A program made the position numbers and the translations under genes. A model generated the notes under the pieces. The model was not told where the DNA came from and searched no databases. It was given only the letters and a program-made list of their open reading frames with translations. This document shows positions 29,675-39,364 of a stretch of 64,000 nt of DNA, piece after piece. The number at the start of each line of letters is the position of its first letter. Position 1 is the stretch's first letter. The DNA is from Methylobacter sp. (GTDB lineage Bacteria > Pseudomonadota > Gammaproteobacteria > Methylococcales > Methylomonadaceae). The stretch covers positions 19,758 to 83,757 of the forward strand of contig SCPZ01000037.1 in NCBI GenBank assembly GCA_004299305.1, read 5' to 3'.

Positions 29675-30004
29675 ATTGCCTCCTGAAGTAGATACTATGT
29701 GGATATAAACTATAGGCTTAACATTTCAAAAGGGCAATAAGAAGACCTCAGTCTGTTTGTTTAACACAGGTGATCATTATGCAAAACGAATAAGGTAACT
29801 CGCAATAAATAAAATACACAAATGCCTTCGAGATACCGTCATTCCGGCAGAGATGACGACACGCACTACAGGGGAACTCCTCGGAGGGAGGCGGGACAGA
29901 GTTGTGTATAACGATGAGAGCTGGGGCTTGGGAACTCGCTAACCTCAGACTGCCCGGCTTAAGTTTTCAGCCTGAAAAACTAAAGGAAAGGGAGGGTATC
30001 TGTA

Positions 30005-30307
30005 TCAGTCCTTTTCATTTAGCCACTTTCCGGTATCCATACGACTATGGAGAATGCCAATGATGTCAATGTATTCGGTGCCGACAAGATAAAAAATCAA
30101 GTGCTTTTGTATTTGCAGTGATCTCAAATCTTTTTTGATCTCTGGTCTGGATTTGCCAATATAGGGGTTGTCCAGTAGTTGCATGACACCCTGTTCGATC
30201 ATACTGACATATTGATTCGCCTGCTCTTCACTCCATTCGCTAAGCGTATAAAACCAGATGTCCTCAAGATGCTGTTCAGCTGCTTGAGTTAACCTGATTT
30301 TCAGCAC
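30005..30307 (-). CDS. RelE/ParE-family toxin
   Basis: MLKIRLTQAAEQHLEDIWFYTLSEWSEEQANQYV...; overlaps the ParD-like gene. Confidence 0.92.
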   Translation of the reverse strand: MLKIRLTQAAEQHLEDIWFYTLSEWSEEQANQYVSMIEQGVMQLLDNPYIGKSRPEIKKDLRSLQIQKHLIFYLVGTEYIDIIGILHSRMDTGKWLNEKD

Positions 30308-30597
30308 AGGGTTTTCTTGTCCTGGTTAATACGGTCAATTGCGCGATTTTTTATCAGCTTAAAATGGTCACTCAGCTCTTCCTGTTTGAGTTCGGTATAC
30401 CGATCTTCAATAAGATCATATTCACCCTCCGCCAGTTTCGACCGCAAGTGATCCAGCTTCATTTGATCGATCAGCTCTTCGTTGGTTTTCATAAACCTCA
30501 GTGCTTCGCGGATTACTTCGCTGGCATTGTTATATAAGCCGGAAGTGACTTTTTCTTTGATGATGGCTTCGAGTTCTGGTGTTAATGAAATATGCAT
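30301..30597 (-). CDS. ParD-like antitoxin
   Basis: MHISLTPELEAIIKEKVTSGLYNNASEVIREALRFM. Confidence 0.92.
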   Translation of the reverse strand: MHISLTPELEAIIKEKVTSGLYNNASEVIREALRFMKTNEELIDQMKLDHLRSKLAEGEYDLIEDRYTELKQEELSDHFKLIKNRAIDRINQDKKTLC

Positions 30598-30796
30598 GAG
30601 AAACGCCTCCTGAATTTAGGATGCACTAAGAATACAAACATTGTCAATTTTTGGAATGTAAATCCGATGCAGCGGTAGGCGCTCCAGCGTCCCGCAACGC
30701 TGGAGCGCGGGGACTATAAAAAGCCGATTTTCGTAACAAGGATGGCGGATTGTAATACCATTCGCGAACAATTAATCAATATCCGAGGTTGGCGGT

Positions 30797-31318
30797 ATGA
30801 AAAAGTTAGTCATTTATAATCACGGCAAAGACAGTATCCCTTGGGGTGAAAAGACCATTCTGTTCGCCGATGTTGCCAAGCGCCACGGTTATTCGTTTGA
30901 AAGCCCTGATTACCGGGAACAACCGGATCCTGATAAACGGGTCGGGCAACTGCTGGCGATGGACTTATCCGGCTACGATCAAATCGTATTAATAGGCTCC
31001 AGCATGGGCGCTTATGTTGCAACAGTGGCTTCGGAATCGATTAATCCCCAGGGACTTTTTCTGTTGGCGCCTGCGTTTTATTTGCCCGGTTACCGGCAAA
31101 CCGAGTTTAATCCAAAGGCTGAGGTTATCCGAATATTCCATGGCTGGCAGGACGATATTGTGCCGCCGGAAAATGTTTGGCGGTTTTGCCGAAAATATCA
31201 TGTACGTTTGAATGTATACGATACCGATCACCGGATGCTAAGCGCGATGCCGCAGTTGACTGATGAATTCAGCCGGTTTTTGGCAGGGCTAAGCGGAACC
31301 TCAGCCCGATCGAACTGA
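30797..31318 (+). CDS. Small alpha/beta hydrolase
   Basis: VLIGSSMGAYVA nucleophile elbow, GWQDDIVPPENV, DTDHRM. Confidence 0.8.
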   Translation: MKKLVIYNHGKDSIPWGEKTILFADVAKRHGYSFESPDYREQPDPDKRVGQLLAMDLSGYDQIVLIGSSMGAYVATVASESINPQGLFLLAPAFYLPGYRQTEFNPKAEVIRIFHGWQDDIVPPENVWRFCRKYHVRLNVYDTDHRMLSAMPQLTDEFSRFLAGLSGTSARSN

Positions 31319-31386
31319 TGTGTTCATTATGGTTTCAACATGAGCTCATATTTTCAACAACTAAACTTTAATCACAAGGTCATCCC

Positions 31387-31818
31387 ATGACGACGCTGCA
31401 TATTGTTTGTCCCCACTGCGATGCGGTAAATCGTATCGCCGCCGAGCGTTTGGCCCAAGGTCCCCGTTGCGGGCAATGTAAAGAGCCTTTGTTTACCGGG
31501 CATCCGCCGGAATTAACAGGCCGGAATTTTCAACGCCACATTGCGCGTAACGATATTCCTGTGGTTGTCGATTTTTGGGCGGCTTGGTGCGGGCCGTGCA
31601 AGATGATGGCTCCCGCTTATACCCAAGCGACCGTTAGGCTTGAGCCGCAGGTGCGCTTAACCAAACTCAATACTGAACAGGAGCAGGATATTGCAGCCCA
31701 ATTTAACATTCGTAGTATTCCTACCCTGGTAATATTCAAAGCCGGTCGTGAAATAGCCCGCATGTCCGGCGCTATGAGCGCTACGGATATTGTTCGTTGG
31801 GTCAATAGTTGTATTTGA
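31387..31818 (+). CDS. trxC: Thioredoxin 2 (zinc-binding N-terminus)
   Basis: CPHCDAVNRI...CGQCKEPLF, WAAWCGPCKMMAP. Confidence 0.95.
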   Translation: MTTLHIVCPHCDAVNRIAAERLAQGPRCGQCKEPLFTGHPPELTGRNFQRHIARNDIPVVVDFWAAWCGPCKMMAPAYTQATVRLEPQVRLTKLNTEQEQDIAAQFNIRSIPTLVIFKAGREIARMSGAMSATDIVRWVNSCI

Positions 31819-32047
31819 GCGGGATGCCCTGAAAATCATTGCAGCGAAGACATACAAACACTATCCGGCCCGGTAACAGGCGAACGGCGTATTTCAGTTT
31901 ATCTTATTACGCTCTGCTGTTTCGATAGCTATGGCTGTTTCAAACGTCCTATTCTATACTGCTAGCAACGCGTAATTTCCAAGTCTCTATATTTATGCTG
32001 CGGAGTAGGGCGGTTACGCTTTTTTTGTTCATCACTGGAGCTGTCTA

Positions 32048-35000
32048 ATGCAAAATCGGCAAACACTTACCATCGATGGAAATCAGGCTGCCGCTACGGT
32101 AGCGCATAAACTCAACGAAGTTATCGCAATTTATCCTATAACGCCGTCGTCCAATATGGGGGAATGGGCTGACGAATGGTCGTCTCGAGGGCAGGTCAAT
32201 TTATGGGGGACGGTGCCGCAGGTGACCGAAATGCAAAGTGAGGCGGGCGCCGCCGGGGCCATTCACGGCGCATTGCAGGCCGGGTCGATGGCGACCACCT
32301 TTACCGCGTCTCAAGGCTTGCTGTTGATGCTGCCCAATATGTACAAAATTGCCGGCGAACTGACGGCAACGGTGTTTCATATCGCGGCCCGTTCGCTGGC
32401 TTGTCAGGGCTTGTCGATTTTCGGCGACCATAGCGATGTGATGTCGGCGCGGATGACCGGTTTTGGAATGCTCTGTTCCAATTCGCCGCAGGAAGTCATG
32501 GATTTTGCGCTGATCGCTCATGCCGCCGCGCTGGAAGGCCGCATTCCGTTGATGCATTTTTTCGACGGGTTCAGGACTTCGCATGAAGTCGCCAAGCTCA
32601 CTACGCTGGATGACGAGGTGATGCGGGCCATGATTAACGAAGAGTGGGTAGTAGCGCACCGAAGCCGGGCCTTAACGCCCGATAAGCCGATGCTGCGCGG
32701 CACCGCCCAGAATCCTGATGTGTATTTCCAGGCCAGGGAATCGGTCAATGCCTATTATCAGGCGATGCCGGGCATCGTGCAGGGCGCGATGGACAGGTTT
32801 GCCAAGTTGACTGGCCGCTCTTATCGCCTGTTTGAATATCTGGGTGCGCCGGAGGCGGAGCGTGTCATCGTGATCATGGGATCGGGCGCGGAGGCGGTTG
32901 AGGAAACACTTGATTATCTTAACCGTCAGGGTGAATCGGTGGGCTTGCTTAAAGTGCGCTTATACCGGCCCTTCGATGCCGTCAGCCTGTTAACGGCGCT
33001 GCCTTCGACTTGTCGCAAAATCGCGGTTCTGGATCGCACCAAAGAGCCGGGCTCGGATGGCGAACCGCTATATAAGGATGTGCTGGGCGCTCTGGCTCAG
33101 GATTTTATCGGCGGAGCGGCTAAATTTTCGGTACTGCCGAAAGTGGTTGGCGGGCGTTACGGTTTGTCTTCCAAGGAATTTACGCCCGGCATGATCAAGG
33201 CGATTTTCGATGAATTGAAACAGGCCCAACCGAAAAATAATTTCACCATCGGCATCCACGACGATGTCACGCACACCAGCCTGGATTGGGATGCAAGTTA
33301 TCGCACCGATGCACAGGCTGAAACGTTTCAGGCCATGTTTTACGGCCTGGGCAGCGACGGCACGGTCAGCGCCAATAAAAACACCATTAAAATTATCGGC
33401 GAAGCGACCGATTTAAACGCCCAGGGTTATTTTGTTTACGATTCAAAAAAATCCGGCGCGATTACCGTCTCGCATTTGCGCTTCGGGCCTAAGCCGATAC
33501 GCTCCACGTATTTGATTGGCGAAAACGACGCCAATTTTATCGGCTGTCATCAGACGATTTTCCTGGAACGTTATGACATGCTCGCCAATGCGGCGGAAAA
33601 CGCAGTCTTTTTACTGAACTCGCCGGAACCGGCCGAACGGGTTTGGGAATCGCTACCCGCCAAGATGCAGCAACAGATGATAGCCAAAAACATCCGCTTT
33701 TATGTGATTGACGGTTATGAAGTCGCCGAAAAAAGCGGCATGGGCAAACGCATCAACACCATCATGCAGACCTGCTTTTTTGCTATATCCGGCGTGTTGC
33801 CGCAGGGCGAAGCGGTTACCGCGATTAAACATGCGGTCGAAAAGACCTACGGCAAAAAAGGCCAGCGTATCGTCGAACTGAATTTCAAAGCCATCGACGA
33901 AACACTGGCCTGTTTGCACGCAGTGCCACTGCCAACACAGGTCAGCAGTCACTTCGACATTAAGCCGGTGATCAGCGATGCCGCGCCCGATTTTGTCAGA
34001 CGGGTAACCGGTGAAATCATTGCCGGTAGGGGCGATGCGTTGCCGGTCAGTGCGATGCCGATTGACGGCACCTTTCCAACCGGCACCGCAGCGTATGAAA
34101 AACGCAATCTGGCCTTGGAAATCCCGGTTTGGGAAACCGATTTATGCACTCAATGCGGCAAATGCGTGATGGTTTGTCCGCATTCGGTCATCCGCAGCAA
34201 AATTTTCCCGACCGAGGTTGTGGCAAATGCGCCTTCCACTTTCAAACATGTAGCGATGTTGGGTAAGGATTTCCCGCCCGGCTTGGAAATCAGCTACCAA
34301 GTTGCGCCGGAAGATTGCACCGGCTGTACGCTGTGCGTCGATGTTTGCCCGATACGAGACAAATCCAACGCCAGCCGCAAAGCTATCAATATGCAGCCCC
34401 AGCCGCCGTTACGCGAAACCGAGCGCGACAATTGGGATTTCTTTTTGGCTATCCCCGAATACGATCGCAGGCTTTTGAAAACCAACACCATTAAAGGCTC
34501 GATGGTATTGCAACCCTTGTTCGAATTTTCCGGCGCTTGTGTGGGTTGCGGCGAAACGCCGTATATCAAATTGGCGTCGCAGTTGTTCGGGGACCGCATG
34601 GTGGTTGCCAATGCGACCGGATGTTCATCGATTTACGGCGGCAATCTGCCAACCACGCCGTGGACTAAAAACGCCGAAGGTCGCGGGCCTGCCTGGAGCA
34701 ATTCCTTATTCGAAGACAATGCGGAATTCGGCCTGGGGATGCGGATCGCTCTCGACAAGCAAAACGACTACGCCAAAGAGTTGTTGGACTCATTGCGCGA
34801 ACCGTTAGGCGGAGAATTGGTCGATGCGATACTGAATGCCGACCAATCCGATGAGGCCGGTATTTACGAACAGCGCGAGCGGGTTACGGCAGTTAAACAA
34901 CAGTTGCAATCGTTGACCGATCAGGCTGCCCAAACACTGCTTCAGTTAGCGGATAATCTATGCAAAAAAAGCGTCTGGATTATCGGCGGCGACGGTTGGG

Positions 35001-35686
35001 CTTACGACATCGGTTACGGTGGTCTCGACCATGTCTTGGCTAGCGGGCGCAATGTCAACATCCTGGTGCTGGATACCGAAGTCTATTCCAATACCGGCGG
35101 GCAAACCTCCAAATCGACACCCTTAGGCGCAGTGGCGAAGTTCTCCGCAGGCGGCAAAGCAACGGCTAAAAAAGACTTGGCATTGTTGGCGATGGACTAC
35201 AGCAACGTCTATGTCGCCCATGTCGCGTATGCCGGTAAAGACACCCAAACCCTGAATGCGTTTTTGGAGGCGGAAGCCCATGACGGCCCGTCCATTATCA
35301 TCGCATACGCACCTTGTATCGCGCATGGCGTGGATATGTCCAACAATCACCGGCAGCAAAACCTGGCGGTGAAAAGCGGGCATTGGCCGTTATTCAGGTT
35401 CGATCCCGGTAAAGCGAAACAGGGCAAGAACCCGATGCATCTGGATTCTCCTGAGCCGTCGATTCCTTACCGCGATTTCGTCAAAACCGAAACCCGGTTC
35501 AGCATGTTGTGGCAAACCCATCCTGAAGCCGCAGAGCGTTTTCTGGAACAGGCGCAGCAGGATGTAAAAAACCGCTATCACTATTACAAACAACTGTCTG
35601 AGCTGGCGTGGAACGAATCAACCAGTGTTTCAGCGGTGAAAGCCCAACTCAAAAGCGAAATTGCCAAGGAGAACGACAATGGTTGA
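32048..35686 (+). CDS. nifJ: Pyruvate:ferredoxin (flavodoxin) oxidoreductase, single-chain
   Basis: 1212 aa; MQNRQTLTIDGNQAAATVAHKLNEVIAIYPITPSS; ferredoxin motifs CTQCGKCVMVCPHS and CTGCTLCVDVCP; TPP-binding GGDGWAYDIGYGG. Confidence 0.97.
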   Translation: MQNRQTLTIDGNQAAATVAHKLNEVIAIYPITPSSNMGEWADEWSSRGQVNLWGTVPQVTEMQSEAGAAGAIHGALQAGSMATTFTASQGLLLMLPNMYKIAGELTATVFHIAARSLACQGLSIFGDHSDVMSARMTGFGMLCSNSPQEVMDFALIAHAAALEGRIPLMHFFDGFRTSHEVAKLTTLDDEVMRAMINEEWVVAHRSRALTPDKPMLRGTAQNPDVYFQARESVNAYYQAMPGIVQGAMDRFAKLTGRSYRLFEYLGAPEAERVIVIMGSGAEAVEETLDYLNRQGESVGLLKVRLYRPFDAVSLLTALPSTCRKIAVLDRTKEPGSDGEPLYKDVLGALAQDFIGGAAKFSVLPKVVGGRYGLSSKEFTPGMIKAIFDELKQAQPKNNFTIGIHDDVTHTSLDWDASYRTDAQAETFQAMFYGLGSDGTVSANKNTIKIIGEATDLNAQGYFVYDSKKSGAITVSHLRFGPKPIRSTYLIGENDANFIGCHQTIFLERYDMLANAAENAVFLLNSPEPAERVWESLPAKMQQQMIAKNIRFYVIDGYEVAEKSGMGKRINTIMQTCFFAISGVLPQGEAVTAIKHAVEKTYGKKGQRIVELNFKAIDETLACLHAVPLPTQVSSHFDIKPVISDAAPDFVRRVTGEIIAGRGDALPVSAMPIDGTFPTGTAAYEKRNLALEIPVWETDLCTQCGKCVMVCPHSVIRSKIFPTEVVANAPSTFKHVAMLGKDFPPGLEISYQVAPEDCTGCTLCVDVCPIRDKSNASRKAINMQPQPPLRETERDNWDFFLAIPEYDRRLLKTNTIKGSMVLQPLFEFSGACVGCGETPYIKLASQLFGDRMVVANATGCSSIYGGNLPTTPWTKNAEGRGPAWSNSLFEDNAEFGLGMRIALDKQNDYAKELLDSLREPLGGELVDAILNADQSDEAGIYEQRERVTAVKQQLQSLTDQAAQTLLQLADNLCKKSVWIIGGDGWAYDIGYGGLDHVLASGRNVNILVLDTEVYSNTGGQTSKSTPLGAVAKFSAGGKATAKKDLALLAMDYSNVYVAHVAYAGKDTQTLNAFLEAEAHDGPSIIIAYAPCIAHGVDMSNNHRQQNLAVKSGHWPLFRFDPGKAKQGKNPMHLDSPEPSIPYRDFVKTETRFSMLWQTHPEAAERFLEQAQQDVKNRYHYYKQLSELAWNESTSVSAVKAQLKSEIAKENDNG

Positions 35687-36692
35687 TTTAACGACTGATT
35701 ATATAGGCTTGAAGCTGGCTAATCCCTTGGTGCCGTCGGCGTCGCCGTTGAGCAAGGATGTAAGCGGCGCGCGCAGACTGGAAGACGCGGGTGCATCGGC
35801 AGTGGTGATGCATTCGCTGTTCGAAGAAAAAATCGAAGCCGAAGCGCAGCAAATGGAGCGTTTTTTTTATCAACAAGCCATAGGCCATGGCGAAGCGGAT
35901 TCGTTTCATCCGGTGTCCGATAACATTCGTACTTATCAGGAACAGTACCTGGAGCAATTGCAACAACTCAAGTCAGCTTTGGCCATACCGGTCATCGCGA
36001 GTTTGAACGGCACATCCTTAAGCGGTTGGGTCGAGTATGGCAAGCAATTGCAACAGGCGGGCGCCGATGCGTTGGAGCTTAATATTTATCATCTGGCGGC
36101 AAATAGCGAAGAAAGCGGCGATGCGGTCGAACAACGCTATCTGGATATATTGCGGGGACTAAAAGCTCAGGTCAGCGTGCCGATCACCATGAAGCTTTCG
36201 TCCCAGTTCAGCTCCCCGATCCATTTTGCCAAACGCCTGGAAGCCGCCGGAGCCGATGGCATAGCGTTATTCAACCGTTTTTACCAGCCCGATATAGACC
36301 TGGAAACGCTGGAAGTGCTGCCGAAGCTGGAATTGTCATCCTCATCGGAGGCGTTATTACGCATACGCTGGACGGCTTTGCTGTATGGCCGGACTAAATT
36401 GTCCTTGGCTGTAACCGGCGGTTTTCACCAGACGCCGGATGTGTTGAAGGCGCTATTGGCAGGAGCCGATGTGGTGCATCTTTGCAGTGTGTTGCTGGAG
36501 CATGGCGTAGGCCGGTTAAGCGAAATCCTGGCGGAACTGGAACAGTGGCTGGTCGAGCATGAATATGATTCTGTCAGTCAATTAAAAGGCAGCGTTAGCC
36601 AACAACATGCCATTGATCCCAGCGCTTATGAACGGGCTAATTATGTGCAGGTGTTGGATAGTTATTCCAGTCCGGCGGGGGTGTTGAGGTAG
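35679..36692 (+). CDS. Dihydroorotate dehydrogenase-like protein
   Basis: MVDLTTDYIGLKLANPLVPSASPLSKDVSGARRLEDAGASAVVMHSLFEEKI; overlaps the nifJ 3' end. Confidence 0.9.
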   Translation: MVDLTTDYIGLKLANPLVPSASPLSKDVSGARRLEDAGASAVVMHSLFEEKIEAEAQQMERFFYQQAIGHGEADSFHPVSDNIRTYQEQYLEQLQQLKSALAIPVIASLNGTSLSGWVEYGKQLQQAGADALELNIYHLAANSEESGDAVEQRYLDILRGLKAQVSVPITMKLSSQFSSPIHFAKRLEAAGADGIALFNRFYQPDIDLETLEVLPKLELSSSSEALLRIRWTALLYGRTKLSLAVTGGFHQTPDVLKALLAGADVVHLCSVLLEHGVGRLSEILAELEQWLVEHEYDSVSQLKGSVSQQHAIDPSAYERANYVQVLDSYSSPAGVLR

Positions 36693-36708
36693 GCTTTGTC
36701 GCTCGATT

Positions 36709-36889
36709 CTCGTTCCCACGCGCTAGGTCACTGCCATTAAGTTAAGGATTTTGCTCAAGTACACCTCGTTCCCACGTGCTACGTGGGAATGCAGTGTGGA
36801 CGCGCTGCGTCCCGTATATGCAGACGTTGTCCATGACTCGCGGCGCAGCGCGCCTTGACGGCATTCCTACGCGGCGCGTGGGAATGAGG
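36709..36889. repeat. Intergenic palindromic repeat ('CTCGTTCCCACGyGCTACGTGGGAATGCAG...GCGCGTGGGAATGAGG')
   Basis: Inverted arms; related copies at 63550..63600, 63709..63800 and 39270..39300. Confidence 0.75.
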
Positions 36890-37043
36890 AAAAAAAAGTA
36901 AGTTCCGCCCTGGATGTGGCGGCGGCGATAGTTTGGCATGATTGATCTTTGGCTAACCGTCGGTGGTTTCATGCGGCGGAATGCGCTAACGCTCGCGGCC
37001 TACGGAATACGGGTTCGAATGAAGCGTCCAGCACCGAGACGGC

Positions 37044-38845
37044 TTAAGGAAACAGTGAAATTTGTGTCCCTTTGTGGTTGTATTTCATGATTTGAACGAT
37101 CTTATTTACATCAGCTATTTTCAAACAGTTAGTTATGCCTGTTTTTAAATTTGAAGTGGCCTCCAAATCCCTTGGATACTGCAATATGATATGCGAAGTT
37201 TCCATATCGCCATCAAGTATAATGAAATTACTTTGCAAAGGCACACTACCTGAAAAAGCCGACACTCCACGCTGCTTCACCTTATATCTGTCCCACTCCT
37301 GTAATAGGTCAACCAAGAGTCCTAAAAATGCAAGCGGATCATCATCAAGAGCTAATCTAAAAAAAGTTTCGTCCTTATCATCACCTATATGTTTTGGACA
37401 TTCTTTTTGATATTCCGGCAGCTGAATGATTGAGTGAATTGCAGCTGATGCAGTTGCCCAACATACTTTATTAAACCAGTCATCAGCGCGGAATTCGCCG
37501 CGTATTTTTATGCGTAGCGGTACGTGAAGGACTTCTTTTTTTATGAACTCAAATATTTCTTCAGATACAAGATTGTAAGGGATATGTTCAGATTTTTTTA
37601 GTTTTTCTTGGTCTTCCAATAAATCTGAGTGTGTCTTCTTTTTAAATCCCAAAAAAAGTTCGCGAAAAAAAGTCAAAGCCTGTAACGAAATCAAGCCGCT
37701 ACAGACTCCGTGGTCAAGGCTCCTTTTACCGTAATCAGCGCCCACCCATAAATTATTCCTATAGACTGTCTCCACTATACACAAAATGTTTTTCATATTG
37801 TTATTGCCATAGTTTTCATAGTAATCTTTCCAAATGGCGAAAGCTTCACTGTTTAGTCCATATGGGTTGGATATTGATTTCATTAGATTATAGAGATAAG
37901 TTTTGGACTTCCTGTCTTCCTTGTATTGATCGCGAATATTCTCACAACTGCCAATGTCGCACAGATGATCACCTAGCGAGCCTAGAGATTCCGAGCGCTT
38001 AAAATCAGGCACCATAACGCCGAGGGTTTTTGCAATATGCTTTGTCACCCTAAAGTCAATCTTGTAAAACTTCCAAAAATAATGGTTGAAATAATCGTGG
38101 ATTATTTTTGAGCCATTAATAATCCGTGTGTGTTCGACTTCAGTGCTGGCAGAAGAAAGGCTACCCTCCAAGATATAACCAATATCATGAAGCAGACTTG
38201 CAAAAGGCCAGACATCACCAAACTCATTGACCAGAACAATTGACGTTTCAAATATATTTTTATCGATTTTGCAGTATTTTTGACGGTCAGTTCCATTATG
38301 ATCCAACTCTTCTTTTGTTGGCTTTTCCAGATCGATTATTTCTAATTTTTTATCAAAATACGTCTTAAATGCTTCACGTAATTCTTTTGAATTGTCAAAA
38401 AAATACCAGCCCAAAATATAGTTATAAACAGTATGGGCGGCGTGGTCCCGCTGACTGTTATAATCAACTTCCCCTGTGAGTTCTCTTTTGGCTACCGAAT
38501 CCCTGAAATAGGTAAGGTCGGCTGCGTCTGAAATATATAAGGCATATTCTGCGAAAGCATTTGCACTTTTTATGCGAGTTTCATCTAGTGTGGCGCTGAA
38601 AAAATCATATAAATCTTTTTGTATGTGGACTTTATCGCCATCTATTTCTAAAGGAGCGCTCTCTCCATACCGCCAGACTATTTCTGTAAATCCAGAGATT
38701 GGTTTATATCTATTATCATGATGAGGGTCGTTTTCATAAAGATCATGTAATCTTCTCGGGTTGTGATACCAAAAAAACCATGTCTTAGGGTTTTGTACAT
38801 ACTTAAAAAGAACCTCTTTAATGTTATTTGGTTGTATCTTCATAA
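37044..38845 (-). CDS. Large HD-domain-like protein of unknown function, candidate defence gene
   Basis: ORF 37044..38918; likely start MKIQPNNIKEVLFKYV. Candidate HD residues RDHAAHTVYNYILG, LLHDIGYILEG, DHGVCSGLISLQ. Confidence 0.5.
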
Positions 38846-38921
38846 AGACCCCGGTTACGATTTGAGAAAATGTCGAGAAAGCGCAGCTACGACGATGGAA
38901 ACGAAATAAATGCGACAAGTG

Positions 38922-38993
38922 CGTAGGATGTGCTGAGGTACGAAGCGCATCAATCGCGAAAGATGCGCTTCACGTTGTTCAGCACATCCTACG
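38922..38993. repeat. REP-like hairpin CGTAGGATGTGCTGA...TTCAGCACATCCTACG
   Basis: Inverted arms of about 15 bp plus an inner aagcgcatc/gatgcgctt stem. Confidence 0.85.
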
Positions 38994-39051
38994 ACTGTTA
39001 TGTGAAGATTACAAAGCGTGCATTCTCACAGACTAATCAAATCACGATTAT

Positions 39052-39360
39052 TTACCGCCGATCAATCACTTCGCCTATTACGTAGGCCTTGGCTACACCA
39101 TTTTTATGCAGGGCTTTCAGGCATGAATCCGCCTGATCGAAAGGCACTGAAAACAACAGTCCGCCGCTGGTTTGGGGATCGAACAGCCATGTAGGGTACG
39201 CTGTGCGTACCATTGAACGTTGAAAGGTACGCGTAGCGTACCCTACCCTACGAGACTTGTGTATAAAGACGAGCGCGGCGCGTGGGAACGAGGAATTTTT
39301 TAATAACGGCTGGGTAAGCAGTTTATGCTCGATATTCACATACACTAAAGTGTCGGGCAA
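39052..39360 (-). pseudogene. selD C-terminal relict interrupted by a REP-like repeat
   Basis: WLFDPQTSGGLLFSVPFDQADSCLKALHKNGVAKAYVIGEVIDRR* versus the intact SelD tail LFDPQTSGGLLFSVPSDRAEACLKALHQNGVTTACVIGEVIDEK at 58240..58390. Confidence 0.85.
39196..39246. repeat. 51-bp direct repeat, copy 1 (REP-like hairpin)
   Basis: gtacgctgtgcgtaccattgaacgttgaaaggtacgcgtagcgtaccctac, identical to 41417..41467. Confidence 0.97.
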
Positions 39361-39364
39361 CGAA

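Noticed and set aside
32201-35593. Multiple antisense ORFs within nifJ
   Set aside because: High-GC antisense shadow ORFs of a well-supported 1212-aa gene.
36742-36972. ORF 36742..36972(-)
   Set aside because: Encoded by the CTCGTTCCCACG palindromic repeat.
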